Positions 15,776-26,052 of a stretch of 64,000 bases of DNA are shown piece by piece; positions within the stretch are counted from its first letter, which is position 1; every line of letters starts with the position of its first letter. The stretch lies in assembly GCA_034638255.1 (NCBI GenBank), contig JAWPGT010000007.1:186001-250000 (forward strand), written 5' to 3'. The notes beneath the pieces were generated by a model. The model saw nothing but the letters and a program-made list of their open reading frames with translations. It was not told the origin of the DNA and made no database searches. Source of the stretch: Coprinus comatus. Its lineage: Eukaryota; Basidiomycota; Agaricomycetes; Agaricales; Agaricaceae. The position numbers and the translations under genes were made by a program.

Positions 15776-18113
15776 ATGGCTCCTGATTCCACATTTTCCT
15801 CGTTTTCGAACATAATAGACTCTCGTCTGCTGCGAGCTTTAGCGGACATGGGGTTCGTAAAACCGACTCTCATCCAAGCTAAAGCGATTCCCCTTGCTTT
15901 GGATGAACATCGTGACATTCTTGCTAGGGCGAGGACTGGAAGTGGGAAGACGGCCGCTTATTGTTTACCGGTCGTACAAAAGATCCTTTTAAGTAAGGGA
16001 AAAGGAAAGGATAAGGTTGCTGTATGTAAATTTATCCAATGATGATGCAGGAGGACTGAATGGTTGATGTAGGAGGGTACCGATGTAAATGACGACACCG
16101 ACAATTGTACCCGGGCATTAATCCTTGTACCTACGAGAGAATTGGCTGAGCAGATAATGAGGTTCTTAAGAGGTTTAGTCAAATATTGCGACAAGGACGT
16201 AATTGTGGCCAACGTCGCTTCTGGAACGACTGCACACCTGCAACGGCGAGATTCTCTCTCTTGTTCATAGAGGGACATCGTCTAACATTTGGATAGAGTT
16301 ATGCTAGCGGACCATCCTGATATTGTGGTTGCTACCCCTTCTCGTGTCCTGTCTCTTCTGCAATCCAAAGTATGTCAAATACTCGATCCATGGGAAACGT
16401 ACACTAAGCTTCCCATAGGCACTTTCGTTATCTGGCATGGACTCGCTAGTAATAGACGAAGCCGATCTTATATTATCTTATGGCCATGATCATGATGTCC
16501 GCCAGATATTCAGCGGCGCATATCTGCCAAAAGTCCACCAGAGCTTTCTCATGAGTGCTACTATGACCGAGGATGTGGAGATGCTGAAGGGGCTCACATT
16601 GCGCAACCCCGTGAGTCTTAAATGAGACATTGATCTTAGAACGATACTCATACGTATCTCAAGGCTATTCTAAAATTAGAGGAAGGAAAAGACGAAGCTG
16701 CTGCACTCAGTCAGTACTTTGTTAGGTGAGCGATCATTCAAGAAAAAGTTTGTTTTCAGTCGTTCTGACACAGGAATAGATGTTCTGAAGTCGACAAATT
16801 TCTGCTGACCTACGTCATTCTCAAGCTTAAACTTGTGAAAGGCAAATGCATATTATTCGTCAATGATGTTGACCGGTGTTACCGATTAAAACTCTTTCTA
16901 GAGCAATTCTCAATAAAAAGTTGTGTCTTGAATTCAGAACTGCCTCTGAACTCTAGGTAAAGAATTTCCATGTGAACAAAATAACTTGCAATACTCACGA
17001 CTAATTTTAGGTATCATACAGTCCAAGAATTTAACAAAGGTGTTTATGATTATATCATTGCAACGGACGAGGGCGGTGCTGGTGAAGACGATGAAGACGA
17101 TGAAGATGATGATGACAGTGACAAAGATAGCGATGGGGGGGTAGAGGAAGAATGTATGTCTCTTACCTGACATTGCACTATACTAGATCGACTAACTGGT
17201 ACCTTCATTAGTCACTTCGACACAACGTGAGGAAGTCGAGAATGATGTTTCAGAAGATGAAGACGACGCGGATGCTGTATCCGATGACGAAACCCTCAAA
17301 AAACGAAAACGCCGTTCACCGTCACCTCCTTCAAGAAAGCGGCTAAAGCGTCAAGAAGATGCAGAGGCAAACAAAACTAAAAACTCCAAGAACTCAAAAA
17401 GTAAACACAGGTCTGACAAAGAATATGGCGTCACTCGCGGAGTAGACTTTGTGGATGTTGCTTGTGTGCTCAATTTCGACCTTCCAACCTCTGCACGTTC
17501 CTATACTCATCGTGTAGGACGTACGGCTCGCGCAGGCCGTACAGGAATGTCTCTATCCTTTGTCGTTCCTAAAGAGGAATGGGGAAAAAATAAAGTTGTT
17601 GGATGTCTACCCAGCGCGATATACGACGAACGTATCTTCAAAAGGATAGAACGTCAAGAAGCTCCTCGAGGGTCTCAACTCAAAGAATATAAATTCGACA
17701 TGAAACAGGTTGAGGCATTCAGGTACCGAATGGAGGATGCGTTGAGGAGTGTGACTAGAGCTGCGATAAGAGAAGCAAGGATCAAAGAGTTGAAGAATGA
17801 GGTATTGAATTCGGACAAATTGAAGGCATATTTCGAAGATAATCCCCTGGACATGGAGCTTTTAAGGCATGATAAAGCGTTGAGACCTGCAAGAATCCAA
17901 CCGCACATGAAACACGTACCGAAGTACTTGTTACCAAGGATGGCTCCCGTTCAGACAGACGATGATACCACTGCTGCAGAGGGAAGTGGAGGTGCAAAGG
18001 CTGGGTTCGTGCCATTTAGGAAGGATGGGCAAACAAGAGGAAGAGGTGGCAAATTTTCTCGTGGTGGATCAAGAGGAAAGAAAAAGTCCGATCCTCTGAG
18101 GAAGTTCAGATGA
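15776..18113 (+). CDS. DBP9: DEAD-box RNA helicase, DBP9/DDX56-like
   Basis: An ATP-dependent RNA helicase needed for 60S subunit assembly in the nucleolus. Motifs are in order: Q-motif region [17 protein letters not shown], Walker [25 protein letters not shown], the DEAD box in [15 protein letters not shown] in LMSATM, and [13 protein letters not shown]. The DEADL(I/V)LSYG signature and the sequence [12 protein letters not shown] followed by a long acidic and basic insert (about 17080-17420) are typical of DBP9. The motif block then resumes at [17 protein letters not shown]. The C-terminus ends in an RGG-like, Lys/Arg-rich tail ([16 protein letters not shown]). The ATG at 15776 opens MAPDSTFSS. 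About six introns interrupt it. Confidence 0.93.
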
Positions 18114-18643
18114 TCTTGTGAGTGTGGATGTAGATGATGTATTACGCTTGATGGATATTCCAGTGCATTCGCATTACCACACTACAGTGCTTGCGATTCA
18201 CCCATTGTGCAACAATATCATGAGTCTTGTGTATAATTTGAGTGAAAAGTGGCTTGTATATTTTGATCTTTCAAGATATGCTTCCACTATACGCCTAAAG
18301 CTAACACTGGAACTATTTCTAGGCCTCCTGTCTGTTGCTTTGAGACTCTGCTTTTCATTATCAAATTCCTTGATCTCGATCTCAACATCGATGGTATTTC
18401 TATGACAGAATTCTGTTTTCCACCAGCAGATTCATTCAAAACCTGTCTTGCGGATGGTTCTGAAATTCTGACACGGACTGGCTTCTCCTTTTTTATTCTC
18501 TTACATTGATGTGATCCTTCCCTTCTATAAAAGCGGGGAGGAATTAACAAACTCGTCACCTAACAAACGTTTCTCATATACTGCTCATCAGCACCAACGA
18601 AAGCTTTTCAACTTTTTTTTACCTACATATTCATTAACTCATC
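18114..18643 (+). promoter_or_regulatory. Upstream region of pseudokinase gene with TATA box
   Basis: These 530 bases lie between DBP9 and the next plus-strand start. TATAAAAG at 18526-18533, about 110 bases before the ATG at 18644, is a good match to a TATA box. The rest is AT-rich and holds no gene that I can support. Confidence 0.5.
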
Positions 18644-20906
18644 ATGCCTGCTCTCGAACGCTACCCCTCCATCTATCCCGAAGAGGCTGACGTTAATGCT
18701 AGCAGCGAAAGGTTCATCAAGCACTCGTCCTCCAAATTCAGGGCACAGCTCCGAGGCGCTTTCAATCGCCTCATTAACTCGACGAAAAAGAGAAGTGTTA
18801 TCGAAGATCTCAGCTCGGCTGGTCCATCTGGATCTTCGAACACAACTCCTATCATCTATGCCGAAATTCAAGGTACGTCGAAAGCCCTAGAGTCACCAGA
18901 CCCCTCTTAACTTCTTCTGAACTTCTAGAAGCTCCGGAAGTTCTGGCGGTTCTGGTGGCTTCAATTTCAAATTCGGTAGAAACGCCACACACAGACGCGC
19001 TAATTTGCGGTAAGTGTTTTTCGTATCTACATTTCTTGATCTGTGTATGAACTGATTATTGTCATTAATGGTACCTAGTCGCTTTAAATGAAGCTCCTCC
19101 CGTACTCAACGCACTTGGAGAATTCCACATCACGGATCTCGAGTTTTTGGAGAACCGTCGCAATGTTCTCCACAAGAAAATACACTACTTCAACTACTCA
19201 CGCCATATTCATGTCCCAGGAACCCCGCTTCCTCCTCATCTAAGGGTTCCTGTTATCAAGACTGACGAGGTGAAGGTGCATATTGGGATCTCCCCTCTCA
19301 ATCCTATGCACCCATGCCATGAGTCTTTTACAATGTGGGATTCTGGGTACGTGGAGGAATTCAAGGAGGGGGATGAGAAGATGTTTGAGGGGGAGTCTGA
19401 GGAGAGGGGTGAGGAGGAATATGAGGAGGAATATGACAGTTTGGACGATTATCCTACGGAGGACTTTTACAGTTGCATCGAATTTGACAGCGACGACGAT
19501 ATTTCCGCCCGGACGAGCAATTTCTTCAACTTGGATAACACCAACATCGGTAAACTACACTTTGAAGTGGATGATAGAGACAAGATAATTGAGGTACCCA
19601 GGGAGATTGAGATTTGTGGAAGGAATAAATGCAAAACTCGTACCACTGAAGATTCCACCAAACCCTTGTTAAAGACCATTCCAGCACGGATGGAGTTAAC
19701 TCAATCACAAGACAGTATCGCTCAAGGAGGATCATTACAGTTTGGTCCGGGGGAACCACATTTCGACCCCACCTCCTCCTTTAACCATCATTTGGTACCT
19801 ATCCCTACAGAAGTCCTCAATTTATTGGATGCTACCGACGATGACGACGTAACCCAACTCAGTCATTCTTCCGAAGGTAGACTCGGTACTGTCTGGACAT
19901 CCGTTTATCCTTTCTCGGAAACCTTCAAAGATACAATCAAATGGTTTTCGTTGTCTGTAACGCCGGAAATTGTTCTATCTGGTTTTAATAGAGAGGTAGA
20001 GGCATTGTATCGTATCCAAGATTGTGTGGAGGAAGTTTGTTCTATTGAAACCTTTTGGACGAGTACTACGGCGGCGGCGTATTCGATGGTACATAGTTTT
20101 TTTTCTATTATCATTCCTCAATAATTCTATTTCTGACTCCAAGTTTTTTGTCTTTGCCTTGATTGGATTCAAATCTTATAGGAATGGATGGGTGTAAATA
20201 CTCTTCGTGATCAAATGTATGGCGGTACAACACTTTACAGTCTTCAAGAAACAGCTCGGCAAGTTTTAAGGCTAATCAATGGTGTTAATAAAATGCACAA
20301 GTTGGGCGTTATTCATGGTAACATCAGACCGGAGACTATAATGGTGGGACCAACTAATGATTTCATCATCTTCGACTTTGAAAATGCTACTGTGTTGGAT
20401 CTGGATTACATGAAGTTTGAGCAGAATTTAAGCAATCCAGGTATGAATATGATTATATCCTATTATTGTCATCTTTTGTTACATTGATTATTGAACTGGC
20501 TTGCTTTTATTTATCTTGATTATAGATTCACTTTGGACAATATTCACAAACGACTCACAGCTTCTGAAGGGTAGTACAACGGTCTCATTCGATATTGATT
20601 ACACCGCCTTTGCCGAAATATGGCATGAAATGCGTACAGGAGAATCATTTAAACACGTTCATTCAAAAGCCTTGGGGGATAATGTCCAAATGAGGGAGGA
20701 TATTTTGTTTGAGGATGAGATGGAATTTATTCAGAGGTTGCTTTCGAAGAGAAAAGGAAGCGGATGTCGATTTGAAACGTTACAAGAGATACAACAACAT
20801 AAGGTCTTTAGGGTCATGTAAGTTATTGTTATTTCATTGTTGACTAGGACTACTACTAAGGCTGATTAAACCCTTCATTCTTTTTTCTAGTCGAAAGGCC
20901 TTGTAG
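18644..20906 (+). CDS. Protein kinase-like protein, probable pseudokinase
   Basis: The C-terminal half has a protein-kinase fold but lacks key catalytic residues. A degraded glycine loop (EGRLGTVW) is followed by a possible alpha-C (FNREVEALYRI). The catalytic loop reads VIHGNIRPETIM in place of HRDxxxxN, and the metal-binding motif reads DFE in place of DFG. No VAIK-type Lys is evident. The N-terminal part (about residues 1-240) is unrelated to anything I recognise and carries a Glu/Asp-rich stretch (19370-19510). Exons splice in phase from MPALERYPSIY; the last one is only RKAL plus stop after an intron at about 20819-20890. Phosphotransfer is unlikely; a scaffold or allosteric role is possible. 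It belongs with the fungal lineage-specific kinase-like proteins, as do two genes at 38.5-42.8 kb. Confidence 0.72.
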
Positions 20907-21385
20907 GGTGAACTGCGACTATTTCTCGTGTTCCCTTTCTCAGTCCTTTGTTGGTTATATGGATGTCGGGCTCGACTCCCAGCCCGAATGGGTTATTTTC
21001 TTCCCAAAAGTCCCAACGGTAAGTGATCAGCGTAGGTCACCTCCTTTATCTCTTTTTATTTTTTATTTCTGGGACTGTGGGTAAGTATATGGTAAGTATC
21101 TTGGTAAGTTTGGTGTAAAGAAGTGATAGTTGGGGATGCGGTAGGATGTTGATATGGGATGGGTGTGGAATAGTGGAGGAGGCGGGAGTAACGGAGACAG
21201 GGGGGGAGGAAGTTGGGAAGTGGACTGGGAGGCAAGTGGTGGGGGGTAAGCTGGGGTAAGGGAGTGATGGGGTAAGAGATGGGAGTGATGAGTTGGGAAG
21301 GGGGTGAGTGAAGGGGGCGAGGAATGAGGGTGGTAGTCGGGGGGGAGAATGGATGGGGTGTGAAGGAGAGGTGCTTTGAATAACA

Positions 21386-21690
21386 GTGTGTCTCCGGGCA
21401 CGGTGGGTGGTGGGCATAATTTTTTTTTCCAACAAACAATCGAAAGTTCGCTTTCGAAAACATTTGATATTAGTGTGTCTTTTTCAAGACACGGCGGGGT
21501 GGCGGGCATAATTTTTCTTTCAACAACTTTCAAACGTTTTTACTTTTTCAAGAACTCATCAAAGCTTCAAGTTTCAGATACTATGGGAGACCGGCGACAG
21601 GTATTGAATATAGAACCAACTTCAAGTTTCCAAATATCATGCTTTCGGACATGGTGGGTATTGGGTGATAGTGGGCATTACATATTAGTC
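21386..21690. repeat. Decayed tandem repeat, 3-4 units
   Basis: Units at 21386 and 21473 share the pattern GTGTGTCT, then CACGG(T/C)GGG, then GGGCATAATTTTT, then a CAACAA run. A related copy near 21640 reads GGACATGGTGGG and GTGGGCATTACAT. Two further matches begin CTTCAAGTTTC at about 21567 and 21620. Spacing is uneven (about 55-90 bases per unit), so the array is old or partly rearranged. Confidence 0.45.
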
Positions 21691-22318
21691 TTTGCCTTTT
21701 TTTGTTTTTTTTTTTGTTTCTTTAGACTCCTTCGAGTTGACCAAGTTACCAGTTTTATGACATATCCTTAACCTTATCGTTATTCCTATCTTATACCTTT
21801 AAGCATCTTTACATATTCAAATAATCCACCCCCCCTCTCTTATATTCCAATTTCTAATTTGTATGTAACGTTTTTCAAAAACTCAAATTATAAAAATTGA
21901 TTTACATATTAACAGAAGAGTAACATTCAAATAATACCTCCCTCCCATAAACATATAAAAAAAAAAACACACACGCACCAACTTCCCAAAGAGATCTATA
22001 TCATTTCTCCAACCCTTAAACGTCAAACGTTAAACATTCCGCATCATATATCATATATACGTCATAGTTATGCATCATCATCATTAAATTGAAATTGTAA
22101 AAAAGCAGAATAATAGAGAAAACGAAATAGGATATAGTGTGTATTATAAATCAAAAACAAAAGTTGGGATGGGGGAGGAGGAAGAGGAGGAGAAGGGGTG
22201 TTTGTGTATGTGTCTACAACTGTATAAGTAAGTAGTGAGAAAAAGGTGTATATGTTGTGAGGAGTCTGGGGGTGTGTTGGTGTATATGTGATATGTAATG
22301 GTGTAACGGGAAAATGGG

Positions 22319-22338
22319 GAGAGAGAGAGAGAGAGAGA
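22319..22338. repeat. (GA)n microsatellite
   Basis: An uninterrupted GA run of about ten units in the spacer downstream of the mitochondrial carrier gene. Confidence 0.8.
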
Positions 22339-22506
22339 ATGGAGCATTTCGGATAGATAGCAACAAAAAAAAACCCCAGTATATAAGAATGAGGAGAGCG
22401 AAGGAAAAAAAGCCAATCCTCTCCCCCTTTTTTGTTGGCCCCCAAATTTCCCGGAATTTACTTTTTTTTTTTTGTTGAACGCCCATGTGCTCAGATCTAA
22501 ATGCAC

Positions 22507-23735
22507 CTAATTCGTTCGAATAGCAGCCTCTGAAAAAAAAAAATCGTTCAGAAAAGCATTCCAAAAGAACAAAAGAGAAAACACGCACTGAAGAATTCAT
22601 AAGACATCCAACAAAGTGCCGTACTAGGCATAATAGTCATAACACGAGGAGTTAGACCTCTACCAAACCCTCTAACACCATCTCTCTGCCAAATAATACG
22701 AAAAGCATCAAACATCCCGGCAACATTCCTAATATCCGCTTCCGTAGCAGTTCCTCTTGTTTGTAACATAGTTTTCGCAACATCCAAAGGAGTTGTTACT
22801 GCAGCGGCTACAGCACCTGCTACAGCACCAGCAGTAATATGTGAAACTGGAGAATAATCGTTACGTGGGTTCATGAACCTTTTTACTTGTTCGTATACTG
22901 TGTATTGAATGGCATTGAAAGGAATGGAAATGGCGAGAGTTGTAGGATATGAAACGTAGAAAGCTGCAATGCCTTCATTACGATAGACTGTGCCAGCGCA
23001 TGTCCAAAGAGAACGGAATTGTGACTGGTGGACTTGCATGCGTTGCTTGATGACTTGAAAAAAGTTATGGGTGAGACAGATTTTATGAGATATGTAAAAG
23101 GGAAAGTTGTACCATCGAAAGGATTCATCAAAGCGTCGCTTGCAATTGTGGCAGAAGCACCGGCCAATGCTAGCATTGTCAAGTTGAGAAAACAGAAGGA
23201 TAAAATCCAAGAGTCTTACAATGAGCCAACCATTGGTTACCAGCCTCATTTCCACCAGCCAACTCTTTGACTGCCTCCAGAGTACCGAAATGAACGGCAT
23301 GCGCTGGACCAGCACCCACGACGACGGAAGAAACACCCCTCCATAGAGCTCTCATTCCCTCTGTAGCCGATATACGTGTCAAAGCATTACCTACACCAGT
23401 ATAGGCGGCTGCAGGTGATGCAGTAAAGACCTGCATACGTGTCTTGAAAAAGATTGGCTCAAGTTTGAGATTTTTTGTCGCGTTTTGGGATGAGTTCTTT
23501 CATACGCACTTTGATACTGTCTATGGGGAACATGACAGCATGTTCTGAGATACCTGCCTGTAGAAGATGAATATTTTTTTTAATTAAATGGAGAATGCGA
23601 GCACTGACGAGGGCGCCAGCAAGCATGTTGACCTAGGTGAGATGGATTAGTAGATGGGATGAATGGGATGAGAAGAAGAATTACGGTGAGGCCAGCATTG
23701 GGAGGGAGAGACTCGTAATCTAGCTCTTCAGACAT
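22507..23735 (-). CDS. Mitochondrial carrier, mitoferrin (MRS3/MRS4) type
   Basis: An inner-membrane carrier expected to bring Fe2+ into the mitochondrial matrix. Three repeats of the carrier family are visible, each with its Px(D/E)xx(K/R) signature: MFPIDSIKVR, NPFDVIKQRM and TPLDVAKTML. Matching loop motifs include EGMRALWRG and EGIAAFYVSYP. The segment MQVHQSQFRSLW, after the second signature, is typical of mitoferrins. The N-terminus opens MSEELDYESLPPNAG. The last exon adds KAAIRTN after MSYEFF, through an intron with a long T-rich acceptor. About six introns. The mitoferrin call rests on the second and third repeats; another carrier of this subfamily cannot be fully excluded. Confidence 0.88.
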
Positions 23736-23826
23736 TGGATGGGAATAGAGGAGACCGGAGTTGTGTGAGGGTAGTGGTGAGTGGCAGAGCAGCGCCTATA
23801 CAGTTTGTGATCTCTTTCCTACACTC
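23736..23826. promoter_or_regulatory. Very short divergent promoter
   Basis: Only 91 bases separate the start codons of the mitochondrial carrier (minus) and the NAD(P)-binding protein (plus). Both 5' UTRs and the promoters must overlap here or extend into the genes. Confidence 0.5.
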
Positions 23827-24668
23827 ATGCATCTCATCCTCACTGGAGCCACCGGCACTGTCGGAAACGCTGTTCTGCACGAATGCTTAGCATCTCCAAA
23901 GGTCACTCGGCTCTCTATCCTCTCTAGAAGAGAGTTTGCTTTGCCGACAGGGGAAAACCTGGACACAGCCAAGGCTGAGATCATTGTGCATTCTAACTAC
24001 ACCGAGTATCCGACCTCACTCCTCGACAAACTCAAGGGCAGCGACGGCTGCATCTGGGCACAAGGCATAAGTCAAACCCAAGTATCCAAAGAGTAGGTGG
24101 TGGTTGCTTGCAGTCGACGCAATGAACTGACGGACTGACAGGGAATATCTGGAGATAACACATGACTATCCTTTGGCCGCAGCCAACGCGTTCTCATCGC
24201 TGTCGAAGAACCTCAATTTCGTATATGTTTCTGGGGAAGGGTGTGTAGCCAATCACCACTCTCCATGTGATCTTGCTGACCGACGTCTCCTCTGATAGGG
24301 CGGATGTCACAGAGAAAACATACATGCTCTTTGGCAAAATCAAGGGTCGCACGGAAAAACAGTTACTCGGCCTCAACCTCCCTTCTCTCCGTGCCTATAA
24401 TGTCAGGCCGGCCCATGTTATTCCACCCGTCCATCATCGTCCTCGTCCACTGATTGCAAAGGTTCTCGATGTTGCCATGATCCCGCTTTCCCGCCGCTTT
24501 GCTCCTGCCCTTTTAACTCCAACCGACGCCCTTTCTCGCGTCCTGGTTGACCTTGCCACTGGCAATGGCGAACCTCTTTCCGGAGACGGTATCGAGGCTG
24601 AGGGCCGTACTTGCGCAATACTGCTATCAGGCGCCTTGCTGGTTTGTAGACACAACTCGTTGATCTAA
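23827..24668 (+). CDS. NAD(P)-binding Rossmann-fold protein (atypical SDR)
   Basis: An extended or atypical short-chain dehydrogenase relative. The dinucleotide motif TGATGTVGNAVL sits at the very N-terminus (MHLILTGATG). Later segments are CIWAQGIS, NLNFVYVSGEG and a region GRTEKQLLGLNLPSLRAYNVRPAHV, which resembles the SDR helix that carries the Tyr/Lys region. No catalytic YxxxK is clear. The substrate is unknown; HTATIP2/FMP52-like proteins are the closest type I can name. The open frame ends ALLVCRHNSLI, but another frame over the same bases reads LRNTAIRRLAGL then stop, which looks more like a family terminus. A one-base indel is therefore suspected (see findings). Two or three introns. 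Confidence 0.75.
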
Positions 24669-24718
24669 TTTGGTACATATATACAACAGCCTATATACTT
24701 TAAATACAGCCCATAGAA

Positions 24719-25868
24719 TCAACGTGTAGCCTTGTCAGCTGTGGACAAACTGTCATGTTCCTCGATATTTCTGTACAGCCTTGAATAAACCATGTTTCCC
24801 ATTATTCGAAAACTAAATACTCACGTAGCTTCCCAAGGATAATCAAGCCTGATAAACACAGGTTAAATCGAGTAACTGATAAGATATGATAAAACGCATA
24901 CCAAAGGTCATCTACCTCCTCACCAGCAAAGTATCTAGATGTATTGTTTTTAGTAGACACTCTATATGAATGAACAGCAATACTAACGGTGTATCTTCAG
25001 GAATTTGAGCCAATTTAGGCTTCTTCTTGTTGTGAACAACAAAGATAGCAAACTTGGTAGCATCACGGAGAGCATTACGCTCTGATTCGGGATAGTTAAG
25101 TAGTTCCTCTTCTACATCCTTTTTGAGCTCTGAGAGAGCATACCTTGATTGACATTTTACTTTAAAAATGCTTTGATGAAAAGTGTTATAAACACGTACG
25201 ATAGAGTTTTACGAGTATCATCCACTTCATCCTATAATAACAATCAAATTATCATTGGTTTAAACAAGAATGGTGAACACATACCACAATCAGATTACGT
25301 TTTCCAATGAGTAACTTTCCAGCATTAGGTCCACTAAAACACACACACATGAACAACCCAAATACATTCCAAAAGAAAAAAACGACGAAACTTACAGCCA
25401 TTGAGTACGAATAACTTCATTTCCAATCTGTTCAACTGAAGATCCTTGAACAGGTTCATAAAGTGAAAGTCCAATAGCTTGAATTTGTAATGTTCTATTG
25501 GATGTAGATTCCCTAAGGAAGGTGCGCTACAGAGAAAAAAGAAGAAAAAATCAATTGAGTAACTTTTTTTGTAAAAGGGTTGTGTTATTTACCATAACAC
25601 GAGCAGGGAAAAATCCTCTATTTCAAAACGAAAATGTTAGATTTCGAAATAACATGGTGTGCAATAATAAAAAGAAATCCACTAACCCACCACCTAAAAT
25701 TAAAAAGTAAGCTCTCTCCAAAAAACATAATAACGATATAATATATTCCAACTTACCAATAGCGATCATAAGATCTGGATTAAAAACTTGAGCGATCTTT
25801 GGAGTTGCATTTCGGATAAGATTATGGATATCATTGTAAGTAACTCTCCAATGTTGAACTTCTGTCAT
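24719..25868 (-). CDS. HPT1: Hypoxanthine/guanine (xanthine) phosphoribosyltransferase, HPT1-like
   Basis: A purine salvage enzyme that joins PRPP to hypoxanthine or guanine to give IMP or GMP. The PRPP loop is VVDEVDDTRKTL. Other family marks are FNPDLMIAIGGGGFFPARV near the N-terminus, LSLYEPV, RTQWL and the C-terminal block YFAGEEVDDLWLDYPWEAT. A perfect donor (GTGAGT) follows the last of these. A downstream exon then gives NIEEHDSLSTADKATR with a stop at 24719, so I extended the gene that far. The start MTEVQHWRVTYNDIHNLI aligns with the yeast protein. Its stop lies 50 bases from the stop of the convergent neighbour. At least eight introns for about 230 residues. Confidence 0.9.
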
Positions 25869-26052
25869 TGTGTTTCGTTTTCAAGTATAGGTGTGTGAGG
25901 GGAGAGAATGAAGAAAAAAAGGGGGGTGAAAAGGGAAGGAGATGTGTTGATAATTTTATTTTACTTATCTTTTAAGAGAAGTGATCCGGTTCTCATGTGA
26001 TGATTGATATTGATCGCAAAGAGTCCTTTATATTCCTATACTTACTACTCTC
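25869..26052. promoter_or_regulatory. Divergent promoter, HPT1 and RPC4
   Basis: Some 184 bases separate the two opposed start codons. The HPT1-proximal part is purine-rich on the plus strand, and the centre is AT-rich. Confidence 0.45.

Larger units (their letters stand above)
20907..22506. other. 1.6-kb non-coding tract with G-rich and repeat DNA
   Basis: No gene supported. The plus strand is strongly G-rich at 21100-21370, with many GGGGTAAG-like runs. A decayed repeat follows at 21386-21690. The stretch 21700-22100 is AT-rich. A GA microsatellite lies at 22319-22338. Long open frames on both strands follow from base skew and have no recognisable domain. Confidence 0.5.

Noticed and set aside
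21046..21533. Pro/Ser-rich minus-strand frames of up to 156 codons
   Set aside because: They are the complement of the G-rich tract, all three minus frames are open, and the composition explains them.
22068..22600. Minus-strand frames downstream of the mitochondrial carrier
   Set aside because: Low complexity, several overlapping frames, no domain; the carrier ends at 22507 after its last intron.
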